The notes under the pieces are model-generated. The model was not told where the DNA came from, did not search any database, and saw nothing but the letters and a program-made list of their open reading frames with translations. A stretch of DNA of 64,000 nucleotides from Candidatus Sulfotelmatobacter sp. (GTDB taxonomy: Bacteria > Acidobacteriota > Terriglobia > Terriglobales > Acidobacteriaceae): positions 62,001 through 126,000 of the forward strand of contig DASYBM010000011.1 in NCBI GenBank assembly GCA_036500765.1, read 5' to 3'. A program made the translations under genes and the position numbers. This document shows positions 16,632 to 25,600 of the stretch, piece by piece (positions within the stretch are counted from its first letter, which is position 1; each line of letters begins with the position of its first letter).

Positions 16632-16869
16632 ACTTTGAACCATCCTTAATCCGACAGCCTCAGTCTAGTTAGAAATCGCTCAAGTGCAGCGGAAACCAGG
16701 GCCGAACAAAGGTAGGTAGGTGCAGAAACGGGGCCGGGTTTCAAAGCGGGAATCGGCTGCGTTTTCCCCCTGCTTTGCGAGCGCGCGAACCTTCGCGGCC
16801 AATTCCGCTGTTCGTTTTTCCGGAGATAATTCCAACGGGAGCGTTTTCGACTGGAGTCCTGCTTTGCAA

Positions 16870-18177
16870 ATGTGGAGCATGAAGACGGTGAGGTTGTTGC
16901 TGATGCCGGGCGGAGTTCTACTTTTGGGCGTCGCAGTGCTGTTGTATTTCGGTTGGCTTACGCTGGCCCTACCAGCGCTTAGCTTTCTTTACTACTGCGC
17001 GCTGATCGGTGGCACGCTACTAGCCTGGAGATTCCATTCCAGTCGTATCTTCTCCGCACTGTTGGTTCTGTTCCTGGCGCAACAGGCGGTTGCGCTTCTC
17101 GGCGCCGGGCGAGTCTGGCCCGGTACGCCGGGATGGACCGTCCTCGAGGCGGTCGCCGTACTCGTGCCGCTCAACTTCTTCCTGATTGCGCTGATGCGGG
17201 AAAGCGGCTTCACGCTCGGCGCCATTGCGCCTGTCGCAATATTTCTATTCGTGCAATCGGTAATCGTATTCGTGCTATCCCGGGCTTCCGAGGGGTTGCC
17301 TGGGCCCTCGCGAGCGCATCACCTGGCCGGCGCAATTTCTTTGCCGGTATTTGCCGTGCTCGGCTTTGCGGCCGCGGGAATCTTTCTGCTGACGCGTTTC
17401 TTGCTCACGCGCAAACCCGCCGACGGCGCATTATTTTGGGCGCTGGCGGCTTTTTTTCTGTCGCTGCGCTTTGCCTGGACACCGCGCGCTTCGGCCGCAT
17501 ATTCGGTCGCCGCAGTCTGTATTCTCGCAGCTTCGATCGTCGAGAACTCATACCTGCTGGCTTACCACGACGAACTGACGACGCTGCCGTCGCGCCGCGC
17601 TTTTAACGATGCGATGTTGCGATTGCAGACCCCATACTCGATCGCCGTGGTGGATATCGACCACTTCAAGCGCTTCAACGATACCTATGGTCACGATACT
17701 GGCGATCAGGTGTTGGGTCTGGTCGCGGCCAGTCTGGCCCGTGTGAGTGGCGGCGGACAAGCCTACCGTTGCGGCGGCGAGGAATTCAATATTCTGTTTC
17801 CGGGAAAAACGACCGCCGAAGTCGCCGACCATCTGGAACAACTGCGTGGAGAGATTGAAGCTTCGGAATTCCGCATGCGAAGTGGCGATCGGCGCCAGAA
17901 CCCTCGAGGACCGGACCGCCGCAATGAACGCATTACCGGCCGGACGAGGAAAGCCCAGGCGATTCGACAACTGGCCCAGGAAAAGACTGCGGCGCCACTT
18001 CGTGTGACGGTGAGCATTGGTGTGGCAACGTCCGCCAAGGAAGAATCGGATCCTGATCGGGTGCTACACGCGGCCGACAAGGCGCTCTACCGAGCCAAGG
18101 CTAACGGTCGAAATCGCGTGGAAACTGCCTCACTTCCCCGTCGGCGGAGTCGGGTCAAAGCTGCGGGGATTGCATAG
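16870..18177 (+). CDS. Membrane-bound diguanylate cyclase (GGDEF)
   Basis: The protein makes cyclic di-GMP at the inner membrane. The N-terminal half is a run of about eight hydrophobic segments with no recognisable extracellular domain. The C-terminal GGDEF domain has AVVDIDHFKRFNDTYGHDTG, the active-site loop RCGGEEFNI (a GGEEF variant, expected active) and the closing strand VTVSIGVATS. A charged insertion lies between about residues 345 and 375. ATG 16870 (MWSMKTVRL) is preferred over an in-frame start 150 bases upstream because the extra 50 residues look non-coding. It is transcribed away from the flagellar unit, and cyclic di-GMP control of motility is a natural link. Confidence 0.92.
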   Translation: MWSMKTVRLLLMPGGVLLLGVAVLLYFGWLTLALPALSFLYYCALIGGTLLAWRFHSSRIFSALLVLFLAQQAVALLGAGRVWPGTPGWTVLEAVAVLVPLNFFLIALMRESGFTLGAIAPVAIFLFVQSVIVFVLSRASEGLPGPSRAHHLAGAISLPVFAVLGFAAAGIFLLTRFLLTRKPADGALFWALAAFFLSLRFAWTPRASAAYSVAAVCILAASIVENSYLLAYHDELTTLPSRRAFNDAMLRLQTPYSIAVVDIDHFKRFNDTYGHDTGDQVLGLVAASLARVSGGGQAYRCGGEEFNILFPGKTTAEVADHLEQLRGEIEASEFRMRSGDRRQNPRGPDRRNERITGRTRKAQAIRQLAQEKTAAPLRVTVSIGVATSAKEESDPDRVLHAADKALYRAKANGRNRVETASLPRRRSRVKAAGIA

Positions 18178-18407
18178 TCGTCCGAGGGGACTCCCACGAC
18201 ATGCTGCGCGAAGAAGTTCGCTCGACATCTCTCCCAAACCTGCTCGCCGAAAATCATGAAAAGCGAATCGCAATGGGGGGATCGAGAAGGTTACCCTGTA
18301 AAGGCGAAGCTGCTGCTCAAGAAACGCTCAGCCGGACCGTCAACCGTAGGACGGGAAGAATGACGGCCCGGGGTCGAGCGTTTTCGCAAGCACCGCAGGT
18401 TGTGCGG

Positions 18408-18569
18408 TCAACCCGCGGTCGCAGGTGGGAGGGTGCTTTTCCGGCCAGTACCCGCGCAGGCGGGACATTTCAGACGGATAAACGCGACGCCTTCGGACTT
18501 ACCGTTCAAGTCCACCGGCTTCGCAACGTATCCGGTACCGCCGCAGTTCGGGCAATCGTCCGGAGCCAC
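18408..18569 (-). CDS. Tiny DnaJ-type zinc-ribbon protein
   Basis: A 53-residue frame reads CPNCGGTGYV near its start and CPACAGTGRK about 30 residues later, two CxxCxGxG motifs as in the zinc module of DnaJ. The GTG start at 18569 has a strong purine-rich site (GGAGG) about ten bases upstream. It lies alone between the diguanylate cyclase and two secreted-protein genes. A structural zinc site is likely; no function can be assigned. The paired motifs make a chance frame unlikely, but no other evidence is available. Confidence 0.6.
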   Translation of the reverse strand: MAPDDCPNCGGTGYVAKPVDLNGKSEGVAFIRLKCPACAGTGRKSTLPPATAG

Positions 18570-18692
18570 TCCTTCTCCCCCTCCGTGTTGAAGGCATTGT
18601 CCACGATTCAGGAGAAAAAAATGCAGCAGAGTGTTTTGTGTTACGAATCACGAACAAGAATTTGAACGAATGACGGAGTAGACGGTCCGTTC

Positions 18693-20114
18693 TCATTCAC
18701 TGGCTGGCGGGGAACCCGCGGAATCGAGCGCCTCCGGAGGATCAAAGAAACACTTGTGCCAGAAGGCCGCATCGGACAAAGCGCCGGCCCGCCACTGCTG
18801 TAGCGCGCTCAAAGTGGCGGCGATCATACCGCCATCGGCGGAATCGAAAATCACTACGATGCCGGCGCGATCCCCATCCTGCGGCTTCTGGGACATTTCC
18901 GTATAGCTTTTATCGAAAAGAAATTTCGCATACTCGAGCCGCTCCTTGGGGCCGGCTTCGGCCGCATTCTCGTCAATTTTCTGCACCGAGACGATTTTGA
19001 CCGTTTTGCCCCGAAGTGGCTCCCAATCTCCCGGGAATGAAGCGGTTTCTTCGCGGATCACATGGAACAAGTCGGCCGCGGGCACCAGCGCCGTCGCGGG
19101 ACGAGCCACCGTGTCGGGGATGCCATCGGGCATCTCCACGCTGTTGCGCCAGATCCAGCCACGCGACAACCCAGAGATCCGTACATGAACCCAGTCGGCG
19201 GTGAAGTCAAGCATCTCAAATTCGTCATGCTGGCTAGCCAGAAAGAGTGGCTTTGCGGTCAGGCTGGCGGCGCCGACCACTGGCGTACCAGACTTTTTCA
19301 CTGCTACGAGATTCTTGGGATGACCCTGATTTTTGAGAATCTCCTCGAGGCTGTCGGCCTCGGCGCGTAACGCGCTGATGGTCTGGTCGTCTTTTGCTTG
19401 TTTCTCAGTTTGTTTCGCAGTTTGCCCATCCGGATGTTCCTGATCTGCCACCTGCTTTGCGAGGCCTTGGCTCACCGACGAGGGGAATGTTCGTCCGGTT
19501 TCCGGAAATTGCCGTGCGGGGGCTGAAATCGTTGGCTCCGGCGGCGGCGCCGGTTTGGCGGAGGGTTTCAAAGTTGAGGGCATCGCAGCGTTGCCGGGAG
19601 TTTCGACCGGGACCTTAGCCAGTTGGTCCGCCAATTGATCCAGCAAGTCGGCTTCAAGCCGGCCATTCGACGTCAACAACTGGTAACCCGAGTGAGAAGC
19701 CACGGGATCGATATACCAGGCGGTCACTTTAACGCTGACGAGCACTAAAGATCCACCCCCGGAAGTTGAACTGACCTGCACGGTTGCCTGGTAGAAGCCG
19801 CGTTGGTACTGGTCGAGACCATGCTCCCCAGCGCTGGCGAAGCCCTCCAACGAGGGAAGGCGTCCCGACAGGTTCGCCTGTATCGCCTTTAACGCTTTCT
19901 CAACCGTCGCCTTGGACTGCGGGAAAGCACGTTCGTTGGGATTCATTTGTGCCTGCACAGCAAGAGAACCGAGCAGAGCAATGATCATCACCGGCGCTGC
20001 GCATCCTGCTAGTCGGCTCATGCCCCTGACTCGGGAACTCATGCTTCGCAAGCCCATGGCTCTGAAAATCGATCCAGGAATCGTCGATCCAATAATCATC
20101 AATTCAAGAATCAT
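18693..20114 (-). CDS. Secreted protein of unknown function with an SH3-like segment
   Basis: The 473-residue frame begins with repeat-encoded residues, followed by a likely signal peptide starting at MSRLAGCAAPVMIIALLGSL (in-frame ATG at 20021). The mature part has a mixed N-terminal domain, a Pro-rich centre, a helical stretch, and an SH3-like segment (FEMLDFTADWVHVRISGLSR then GWIWRNSVEMP), with a final helical domain. The ATG at 20114 overlaps the upstream gene's stop (ATGA); the true start could be this or ATG 20021. I do not recognise the family. Confidence 0.7.
   Translation of the reverse strand: MILELMIIGSTIPGSIFRAMGLRSMSSRVRGMSRLAGCAAPVMIIALLGSLAVQAQMNPNERAFPQSKATVEKALKAIQANLSGRLPSLEGFASAGEHGLDQYQRGFYQATVQVSSTSGGGSLVLVSVKVTAWYIDPVASHSGYQLLTSNGRLEADLLDQLADQLAKVPVETPGNAAMPSTLKPSAKPAPPPEPTISAPARQFPETGRTFPSSVSQGLAKQVADQEHPDGQTAKQTEKQAKDDQTISALRAEADSLEEILKNQGHPKNLVAVKKSGTPVVGAASLTAKPLFLASQHDEFEMLDFTADWVHVRISGLSRGWIWRNSVEMPDGIPDTVARPATALVPAADLFHVIREETASFPGDWEPLRGKTVKIVSVQKIDENAAEAGPKERLEYAKFLFDKSYTEMSQKPQDGDRAGIVVIFDSADGGMIAATLSALQQWRAGALSDAAFWHKCFFDPPEALDSAGSPPASE
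20069..20114. repeat. Three-unit 15-bp repeat at a gene start
   Basis: Units resembling GATCCAATAATCATC form the first codons of the downstream leftward gene and precede its probable signal peptide. Confidence 0.6.
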
Positions 20115-21136
20115 GGAGCCTGCTCCAGTTCGTCGCGCAGGATCCAGCCGTGCTGGCCTTCGTGAGTCTCCACTCCGAACCAGTACGGGGTCGAAATCAC
20201 AATCAGAATCTCCGTTCCCGAGGGCAGCGACTGCAACGTGCTCGCGGTGTGAAATGGCGCGGACTTAAGTGGAGCTCCGGGTGCTTTTATCAAACGAACA
20301 ACCTGCTGGCGGAGTTCTTTAACATGTTGGTCGAGAGTCGCCTGCCCTAGCGTCTGCGGCGTCGGTGAACCGGGCTGGGCGCTGGCATTGGCCGCGGAAC
20401 CCGCGCTCGTCGCGGTGGCGGGACCCTGGGGTGTAGAGAGAGCTTGTGGCGGCTTAGATGACGATGACGAAACTTCAGGCGCAACCGAGGAACCCTGATT
20501 TTTCGCGATCCGATCCTGCTTTTCTTTCTCCGCTTCTACGGTCTCGGCTTTCATAGCAGCGATGGCGTCGAGGCGATCGTGAATATCCTTGTACTCCGCG
20601 CTCTCGACCGAGCCATTCGAGGGATGCGATACATGGCGGAAATCCTCGACGAAGATGGCGTCGATGTGCAGGACCGTATTCTTGTCGCTCTGAGCCTGAA
20701 TCACGTAGCGGACGGCCAATGTCCCTACGTCATTGGTATCTTTGAAGTTTCTAGGGTCTATCGCATGCAGGCGCACTTTGTAGAAGACTTTGCCGCCATC
20801 CGTCCATTCCTTGAAGACATGAGTCGAGGCCGCCGGAGCGGCGCCGTCCATGTATTCGTCCTTGTTGTATTCTTTGGTTCCTCGAATGATTCCGTTCTGA
20901 ATCACGTCTCGTACAACCTGATCGACTTCGCTCTCCGGGAAGGGAAGGTTCACGATCAAACCCATCCCGTATTGAGTCGCGTCCTTTTCCCGAGCTGTGA
21001 GTGGAAGCGCAACCAAAGAGAGAACCAATGTAATGATCGTGATGGGCAGGAAAATCGATACTTGGCCTGATTGGCGAGAGCCGCGGAGTTGGTTGGACAA
21101 AGCTTTCGGGTCAGCCACAACAATGTTCTCTGGCAA
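20111..21136 (-). CDS. Membrane-anchored or secreted protein with an SH3-like C-terminus
   Basis: The 341-residue protein has one hydrophobic segment (VSIFLPITIITLVLSLVALP, about residues 26-45), then a domain of about 140 residues of unknown type (TQYGMGLIVNLPFPESEVDQ), a Ser/Ala/Pro-rich linker, and a C-terminal SH3-like segment (SGTEILIVISTPYWFGVETH, then GQHGWILRDEL). The start is TTG at 21136 without a good ribosome site. It is coupled to the next gene, which also ends in an SH3-like region, so the pair probably acts together in the envelope. Confidence 0.72.
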   Translation of the reverse strand: MPENIVVADPKALSNQLRGSRQSGQVSIFLPITIITLVLSLVALPLTAREKDATQYGMGLIVNLPFPESEVDQVVRDVIQNGIIRGTKEYNKDEYMDGAAPAASTHVFKEWTDGGKVFYKVRLHAIDPRNFKDTNDVGTLAVRYVIQAQSDKNTVLHIDAIFVEDFRHVSHPSNGSVESAEYKDIHDRLDAIAAMKAETVEAEKEKQDRIAKNQGSSVAPEVSSSSSKPPQALSTPQGPATATSAGSAANASAQPGSPTPQTLGQATLDQHVKELRQQVVRLIKAPGAPLKSAPFHTASTLQSLPSGTEILIVISTPYWFGVETHEGQHGWILRDELEQAP

Positions 21137-21464
21137 AGGGTCTCAACTCGGGGTCCGAGCTGTCAACCCCGGGCCGAACTTTTGAGCGCATCGCCCAAAA
21201 AAGAGATGCGGCAAAGTCTAGTTGTAAAATATTTGTAAAAAAAATGTCTTGTCCCCCTCTTGAAAGTTATTGCGGGGCCGTAGTACGATTCACCCCCGGT
21301 ACAGTGGTAGGACCTTTTGCTGAAAAAATCGGTTTTAGAGTTGTTCCTTTTTCGGGAAGCCACATGCAAGAGCGGTTTCCGCGTGCGCGCTTTCGTCGTT
21401 GCTCCAGGTTTTTTTTTGCAGCGTAGGATTGCAATTCAACAAAACGTCGCCTGAGGAGTCCGGC
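21137..21464. other. Divergent intergenic region upstream of the respiratory operon
   Basis: These 328 bases lie between a leftward gene and the rightward respiratory operon and must hold that operon's promoter. AT-rich stretches at about 21220-21245 and 21330-21350 could be -10 regions, but no pair of elements stands out. The Cyc2-like gene is preceded by TGAGGAG at 21452-21458. Confidence 0.45.
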
Positions 21465-22913
21465 ATGCGCATAGGAACACAATTTGGGTTTTGTGGAAAG
21501 TTGTTGTCGGGGAAGCAATTCCTGATCGCGGTTCTTGTTCTTGGCTTTCTGGTCCTGAGCGGCAGCCCTAAAGCGAGCGCCCTGCCGGCATTTGCCCGGA
21601 AATACGGCTTGCGCTGCTCGGCCTGCCATGAGTCCTGGCCCATGCTTAATTATTTCGGCCAGAAATTCAAAGACAATGGCTATCAACTCATGAACGATCG
21701 GGACGCCCCGATCTGGCAGAATCCGGGCTACTGGCCGGTTACCTTCCGCATGACGCCAATCTGGCACCGGGTGAGCACCGACAAGGTTGCAGTCGACCAG
21801 GGGTCAGGAGTAACGCGCATCACAACTTCGGGTTTTGACTTGAGCGGGCTGGACTTGCATACCGGCGGCACACTGGAAAAGAATTTCTCGTTTTTCCTGT
21901 TGCCCTCTTCTGACAACACCGGCGCTTTTCACTTCGAGACGGTTATGGCGCGCCTCGACAATGTGTTCGGCAGTCCCTGGATTAACATTAAGCTGGGCAA
22001 GTTTGAACTCGATAACCTGCTTTCGGAAAAACGCATCCTGACCCTGACGGGCAATGGCGGCGTCTACCAGCTGTATCACTTCATGCCGGTGGGCGACGGC
22101 AATATCTTCGGCCAAATGGGAGACAACCAGCTCGGCGCCGAACTGATGGGCCACTCATGGGACGATCGCACCCGCTACTCCGCCGCACTGATTAGTTCCA
22201 CGGACGGAAACGTTGGTCTCCTCTATGGCAACGCTTACACCGGCTTCTTCACCGTCAGCCAGGCGTTTGATACCGGGAAACTGGGCGTGGATCGAATTGG
22301 TGCGTATGCTATGGTCGGGCAGGCGTCGACGTACTACCTTACCTCCGGCGGGACTCCGCTTGCGGGCGCTGGGCTCAGCAACAAGGGTTTCCATCGCGAG
22401 GGTTTCGTTGGCCAGTTCTACTTTGGCCAACACGTCGATTTGCAAGTGGTTACCCAGCACGGCTGGGATAGTGCCTGGTTCGGCCAAGGATACGGCGATC
22501 CGATCGACAATCCCGGCGGCCCGAATAACCTTGTGGGCAGCACGTTGCCGGCTGGCTCGCAGGCTCCAACGTGGAACGGCGTCCTGTTTGAGCCTCATTA
22601 TGTCTACAGCCCACAGCTCATCTTCATCGGGCGCTATGAAACCATACGCAATTCACGACAGTCCCAAGGTGCGGGCTACACAGGAACGGGTGCTTCGGGA
22701 TACACCGGGCCTGAACCTTCGAATTTCGGTAACCTTTCTACCTACACTGTCGGCTTCCGGTACAACCCATTCATGACGAGCCGGGCCGGCTTTGCCTGGC
22801 ACAATGAGTGGAACTGGCTGCATCAGGAAGGTACCGGATTCCTGGTCGGCGCCCCCGCGGGCACCAACATTAATACCACCGAACTGCTGACGGGTTTTGA
22901 TTTCGACTTCTAA
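21465..22913 (+). CDS. Cyc2-like porin-cytochrome: N-terminal c-type heme fused to an outer-membrane beta-barrel
   Basis: The 482-residue protein has a signal peptide (to about residue 40), one c-type heme motif CSACH at residues 51-55 within PAFARKYGLRCSACH, the following PMLNYFGQKFKDNGYQL block, and then about 400 residues of alternating strands with frequent aromatic and Gly residues, ending in phenylalanine (GFDFDF) as outer-membrane barrels do. This is the layout of Cyc2, the fused cytochrome-porin of iron oxidisers, and the residues around the heme fit that pattern. It heads an operon with a diheme cytochrome, a cupredoxin and a cytochrome oxidase. Its electron donor is unknown. ATG 21465 has a good TGAGGAG site. 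Confidence 0.78.
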   Translation: MRIGTQFGFCGKLLSGKQFLIAVLVLGFLVLSGSPKASALPAFARKYGLRCSACHESWPMLNYFGQKFKDNGYQLMNDRDAPIWQNPGYWPVTFRMTPIWHRVSTDKVAVDQGSGVTRITTSGFDLSGLDLHTGGTLEKNFSFFLLPSSDNTGAFHFETVMARLDNVFGSPWINIKLGKFELDNLLSEKRILTLTGNGGVYQLYHFMPVGDGNIFGQMGDNQLGAELMGHSWDDRTRYSAALISSTDGNVGLLYGNAYTGFFTVSQAFDTGKLGVDRIGAYAMVGQASTYYLTSGGTPLAGAGLSNKGFHREGFVGQFYFGQHVDLQVVTQHGWDSAWFGQGYGDPIDNPGGPNNLVGSTLPAGSQAPTWNGVLFEPHYVYSPQLIFIGRYETIRNSRQSQGAGYTGTGASGYTGPEPSNFGNLSTYTVGFRYNPFMTSRAGFAWHNEWNWLHQEGTGFLVGAPAGTNINTTELLTGFDFDF

Positions 22914-22939
22914 AAGCCACAATTCCAAGAGGGATAAAC

Positions 22940-23812
22940 ATGCGGAGAATCTTGATGAGATTGGCGCTATGGGCGGGCGCGACGGCGATTTTGGCGCTCC
23001 CGCTGGCTTCCTGGGCACAGCTTACAGGATATGATCTTGAGCCGCGTTTGGGAATGGAAGCCCACATCGGAAAAATCACCGGCCATGCCAAGGATGCCAA
23101 GGCGGACTACCGCAGGTATTGTGTTGGCTGCCATGGCGAGTTGGGCGATGGGAATGGCGAGAACTTTCCCTGGCTTGATCCCAAGCCGCGCGACTTTCAA
23201 CTAGGCGTATTCAAGTGTCGCTCCACCCCGACGGGGACTTTACCCACCGATGAAGATTTGTTCGACACCATTGCGCGCGGCTTGGACCGCTCCAACATGC
23301 CGCAATGGAGCACGTTCACGAAGCAGCAGCGTGCGGACCTGGTGGCCTGGGTGAAGCATTTCTCCCCGCGCTGGGCGAACGAGAAGCCGGGAGCGCCAAT
23401 CACGATTCCTCCGGAGCCAGAGGTCACCGCGGACCGCATTAAGGCCGGTCGCGACGTGTATGCCCGGGTTCAGTGCTGGAAGTGTCACGGCGTCGAAGGT
23501 AAAGCCAACGGTCCTTCGGCTGCGACTCTTACCGACGATCAAGGTCGCCCCATCCTGCCCTACAACTTTACCGAAGGGGCGCGTCCGAAATGCGGCGATA
23601 CCGATCGCGATATTTACCGAATTTTCATGACCGGGCTGGACGGGACCCCGATGCCGTCATTTGCCGACAATATCAAGCCCGAAGAAGCTTGGGACCTGGT
23701 GTTCTACCTTCGTGCGCTGATGTCGCCCAATAGCAAGGAAAAAATGATGGCCAGGCAGCTCGGCCTTAAGCCGGTAGATCCTAACGCTCCGCCTCCGGCG
23801 GCAACACAATAA
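22940..23812 (+). CDS. Diheme cytochrome c
   Basis: A periplasmic electron carrier. The 290-residue protein has a signal peptide (to about residue 27) and two class I cytochrome c domains with heme motifs CVGCH (residues 61-65) and CWKCH (about residue 175). Possible axial methionines lie in SNMPQWS and TPMPSF. It is placed between the porin-cytochrome and the cupredoxin-like protein and probably passes electrons toward the oxidase. The two-domain form recalls Cyc1 (c4 type) of the rus operon, although the linkers look longer here. Confidence 0.9.
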   Translation: MRRILMRLALWAGATAILALPLASWAQLTGYDLEPRLGMEAHIGKITGHAKDAKADYRRYCVGCHGELGDGNGENFPWLDPKPRDFQLGVFKCRSTPTGTLPTDEDLFDTIARGLDRSNMPQWSTFTKQQRADLVAWVKHFSPRWANEKPGAPITIPPEPEVTADRIKAGRDVYARVQCWKCHGVEGKANGPSAATLTDDQGRPILPYNFTEGARPKCGDTDRDIYRIFMTGLDGTPMPSFADNIKPEEAWDLVFYLRALMSPNSKEKMMARQLGLKPVDPNAPPPAATQ

Positions 23813-23887
23813 AAACAAAACGCGAAAAATGACGATGAAGCAGGTCTAGAATTAGATCTGTAGCGGCATTCGAATGGAGGAACGATT

Positions 23888-24634
23888 ATGAAAGCGATAT
23901 CCCATCGGTTCCCGGTGGCAATACTATCCGCCCTAGTTTTAGTCGCGTGTGCGGTGCTGATTCTCGGCCGCAACGTCAAGGCTGCCGGTGAAGGCAAAAT
24001 TACAGGCACCGTGAAGCTCAACGGCACCGCCCCTCACATGAGGGGTATCGACATGTCCAAGGATCCCTACTGTGTCAAGGCAAATCCTACCCCGGCCCAC
24101 CTTGAAACCGTGGTGGCTGGCTCGGGCGGTGGGCTGGAGAACGTGGTTCTCTACATCTCCGCGGGACTGCCTGCCAGCGCGGAATCGGAAACGCCCACCA
24201 CTGTCCCCGTTTTCGATCAGAAGAATTGCATGTACACGCCGCACGTGCTGGCGCTGGATGTAAACCAGAAATTCAAGGTCGTAACCAGCGATCAGACGAC
24301 CCACAATATTCACCCGCTCCCTAATCCAATGACGGGCAACATCCCCTGGAACCAGTCGCAGCCTCCGGGCGCTCAGCCGGTCGAAAAGAGCTGGAAGGCT
24401 CCGGAAGTGATTCCAGTGCAATGCAATATTCATCCCTGGATGCACGGCTGGTTTGTGGTGGTGAAAGGCCCATACGCAACCACCGATGCCAGCGGGTCTT
24501 ACACCATCAACAATGTTCCCCCCGGAAGCTACACTGTGACCGCGTGGCAGGAAGATCTGGGAACTCAGACCGCGAAGGTGACCGTGGCTGGCGGGCAATC
24601 CGCCTCCGCCGATTTCACTTTCAAGGCGAAGTAA
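23888..24634 (+). CDS. Cupredoxin-like protein with a carboxypeptidase-regulatory-like domain
   Basis: The 248-residue protein has a signal peptide or lipoprotein-like N-terminus (a cysteine at about residue 21), a GKITGTVKLNGTAP strand, a cupredoxin core with candidate type 1 copper ligands (His in TTHNIHP, then Cys, His and Met in QCNIHPWMHGW), and a C-terminal carboxypeptidase-regulatory-like fold (TDASGSYTINNVPPGSYTVT). It lies between the diheme cytochrome and coxB and is a plausible electron shuttle or oxidase accessory protein, similar in position to AcoP of Acidithiobacillus. The start ATG at 23888 has AGGAACG upstream. Confidence 0.82.
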   Translation: MKAISHRFPVAILSALVLVACAVLILGRNVKAAGEGKITGTVKLNGTAPHMRGIDMSKDPYCVKANPTPAHLETVVAGSGGGLENVVLYISAGLPASAESETPTTVPVFDQKNCMYTPHVLALDVNQKFKVVTSDQTTHNIHPLPNPMTGNIPWNQSQPPGAQPVEKSWKAPEVIPVQCNIHPWMHGWFVVVKGPYATTDASGSYTINNVPPGSYTVTAWQEDLGTQTAKVTVAGGQSASADFTFKAK

Positions 24635-24660
24635 CGACCTAAGAGCTTCACGTACTTTAA

Positions 24661-24688
24661 AGCCGCCGCGCGCTTCCATGCGGCGGCT
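24661..24688. terminator. Hairpin between the cupredoxin gene and coxB
   Basis: An 8-bp perfect stem (AGCCGCCG with CGGCGGCT) is followed by only a weak T-containing tail. It may act as an attenuator or mRNA 3'-end barrier inside the operon rather than a full terminator. Confidence 0.45.
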
Positions 24689-24740
24689 TCTAAAAAGTCC
24701 GGGCGGACTCGAAACAGCTGGAATCACAGCGAGGGCTTTC

Positions 24741-25544
24741 ATGGCAAAGTTCTTTGCAGTCATCATCGTCGTCATTACAATCGCATCGGCGATTCCCATC
24801 GTCATGCATACGTGGCCTACGCCGCAAGATATTTCCACTCACGGCGCAGCGATTGACGATCAGACGAATGAGACCATGCTGGAAGCTGGAATCTCGTTTG
24901 TGATCTCGCAAATCATCCTCGCCTTTTTCATCTGGAGGTTCTCCAGTTGGCGGCAGGGCGAAAAGACCAAGACTTTTCCCGGTGGCGCCAAAGCCATGGT
25001 TTGGGCGGCATTCCTGCTTGTCGGAACCGAAGTGCTGGCTCTGGGAATTTTCGGCGTCAAGGCCTGGGCGAACGTGTATTTCACTCCGCCGGCTGCGGAC
25101 GCCGTGCAGGTTCAGGCGCAGGCAGGCCAGTTCGCCTTTTACTTCCGTTATCCCGGGCCTGACGGCAAGTTTGGACCGATCCACCCGGAGATGATCAACG
25201 AAGCCAACGCGAATTTCTTCGGCATCGACCAGACCAACGACGCCGATTCGAAAGACGACGTCGTCACTGCGGAGATGGCGATTCCAGTGAACAAAGAAGT
25301 TCATCTGCTGATGCACTCGAAAGATGTCGGGCACTCCTTCTTTGTTCCCGAACTGCGAGTGCAGCAGGACTTCGTTCCCGGTCTCGATCTTTCTCTGCAT
25401 TTCACGGCGACCAAAATTGGACGCTATGAAATTGTCTGTACCCAGCTCTGCGGTCTGGGCCACTACAACATGAAGGCATATTTGAGTGTGTTGTCGCAGT
25501 CGGACTATGATGACTGGATCAAAAAGCAGGCGGCGCTTCAGTAG
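24741..25544 (+). CDS. coxB: Cytochrome c oxidase subunit II
   Basis: Subunit II carries the CuA centre that receives electrons for the oxidase. The 267-residue protein has two membrane segments (about residues 5-23 and 49-72, with a third hydrophobic stretch at 90-110), then the periplasmic cupredoxin domain with the CuA ligands: His in SKDVGHSFF and CTQLCGLGHYNM. No fused cytochrome c domain is present, so it is not a caa3 type. The frame opens earlier, but ATG 24741 (MAKFFAVIIV) has GAGGG upstream. Confidence 0.95.
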   Translation: MAKFFAVIIVVITIASAIPIVMHTWPTPQDISTHGAAIDDQTNETMLEAGISFVISQIILAFFIWRFSSWRQGEKTKTFPGGAKAMVWAAFLLVGTEVLALGIFGVKAWANVYFTPPAADAVQVQAQAGQFAFYFRYPGPDGKFGPIHPEMINEANANFFGIDQTNDADSKDDVVTAEMAIPVNKEVHLLMHSKDVGHSFFVPELRVQQDFVPGLDLSLHFTATKIGRYEIVCTQLCGLGHYNMKAYLSVLSQSDYDDWIKKQAALQ

Positions 25545-25600
25545 AGCGATTTGCCGATTTCGCGGTTAGGCAATCGGGACTATTTTCTTCGAGGTGAACC

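Noticed and set aside
16720..16869. The longer N-terminus of the diguanylate cyclase
   Set aside because: The extra 50 residues are polar with no domain or ribosome site, whereas ATG 16870 directly precedes the first membrane segment.
18201..18665. A 154-codon plus-strand frame after the diguanylate cyclase
   Set aside because: It is opposite the zinc-ribbon microprotein, lacks a ribosome site and shows no domain.
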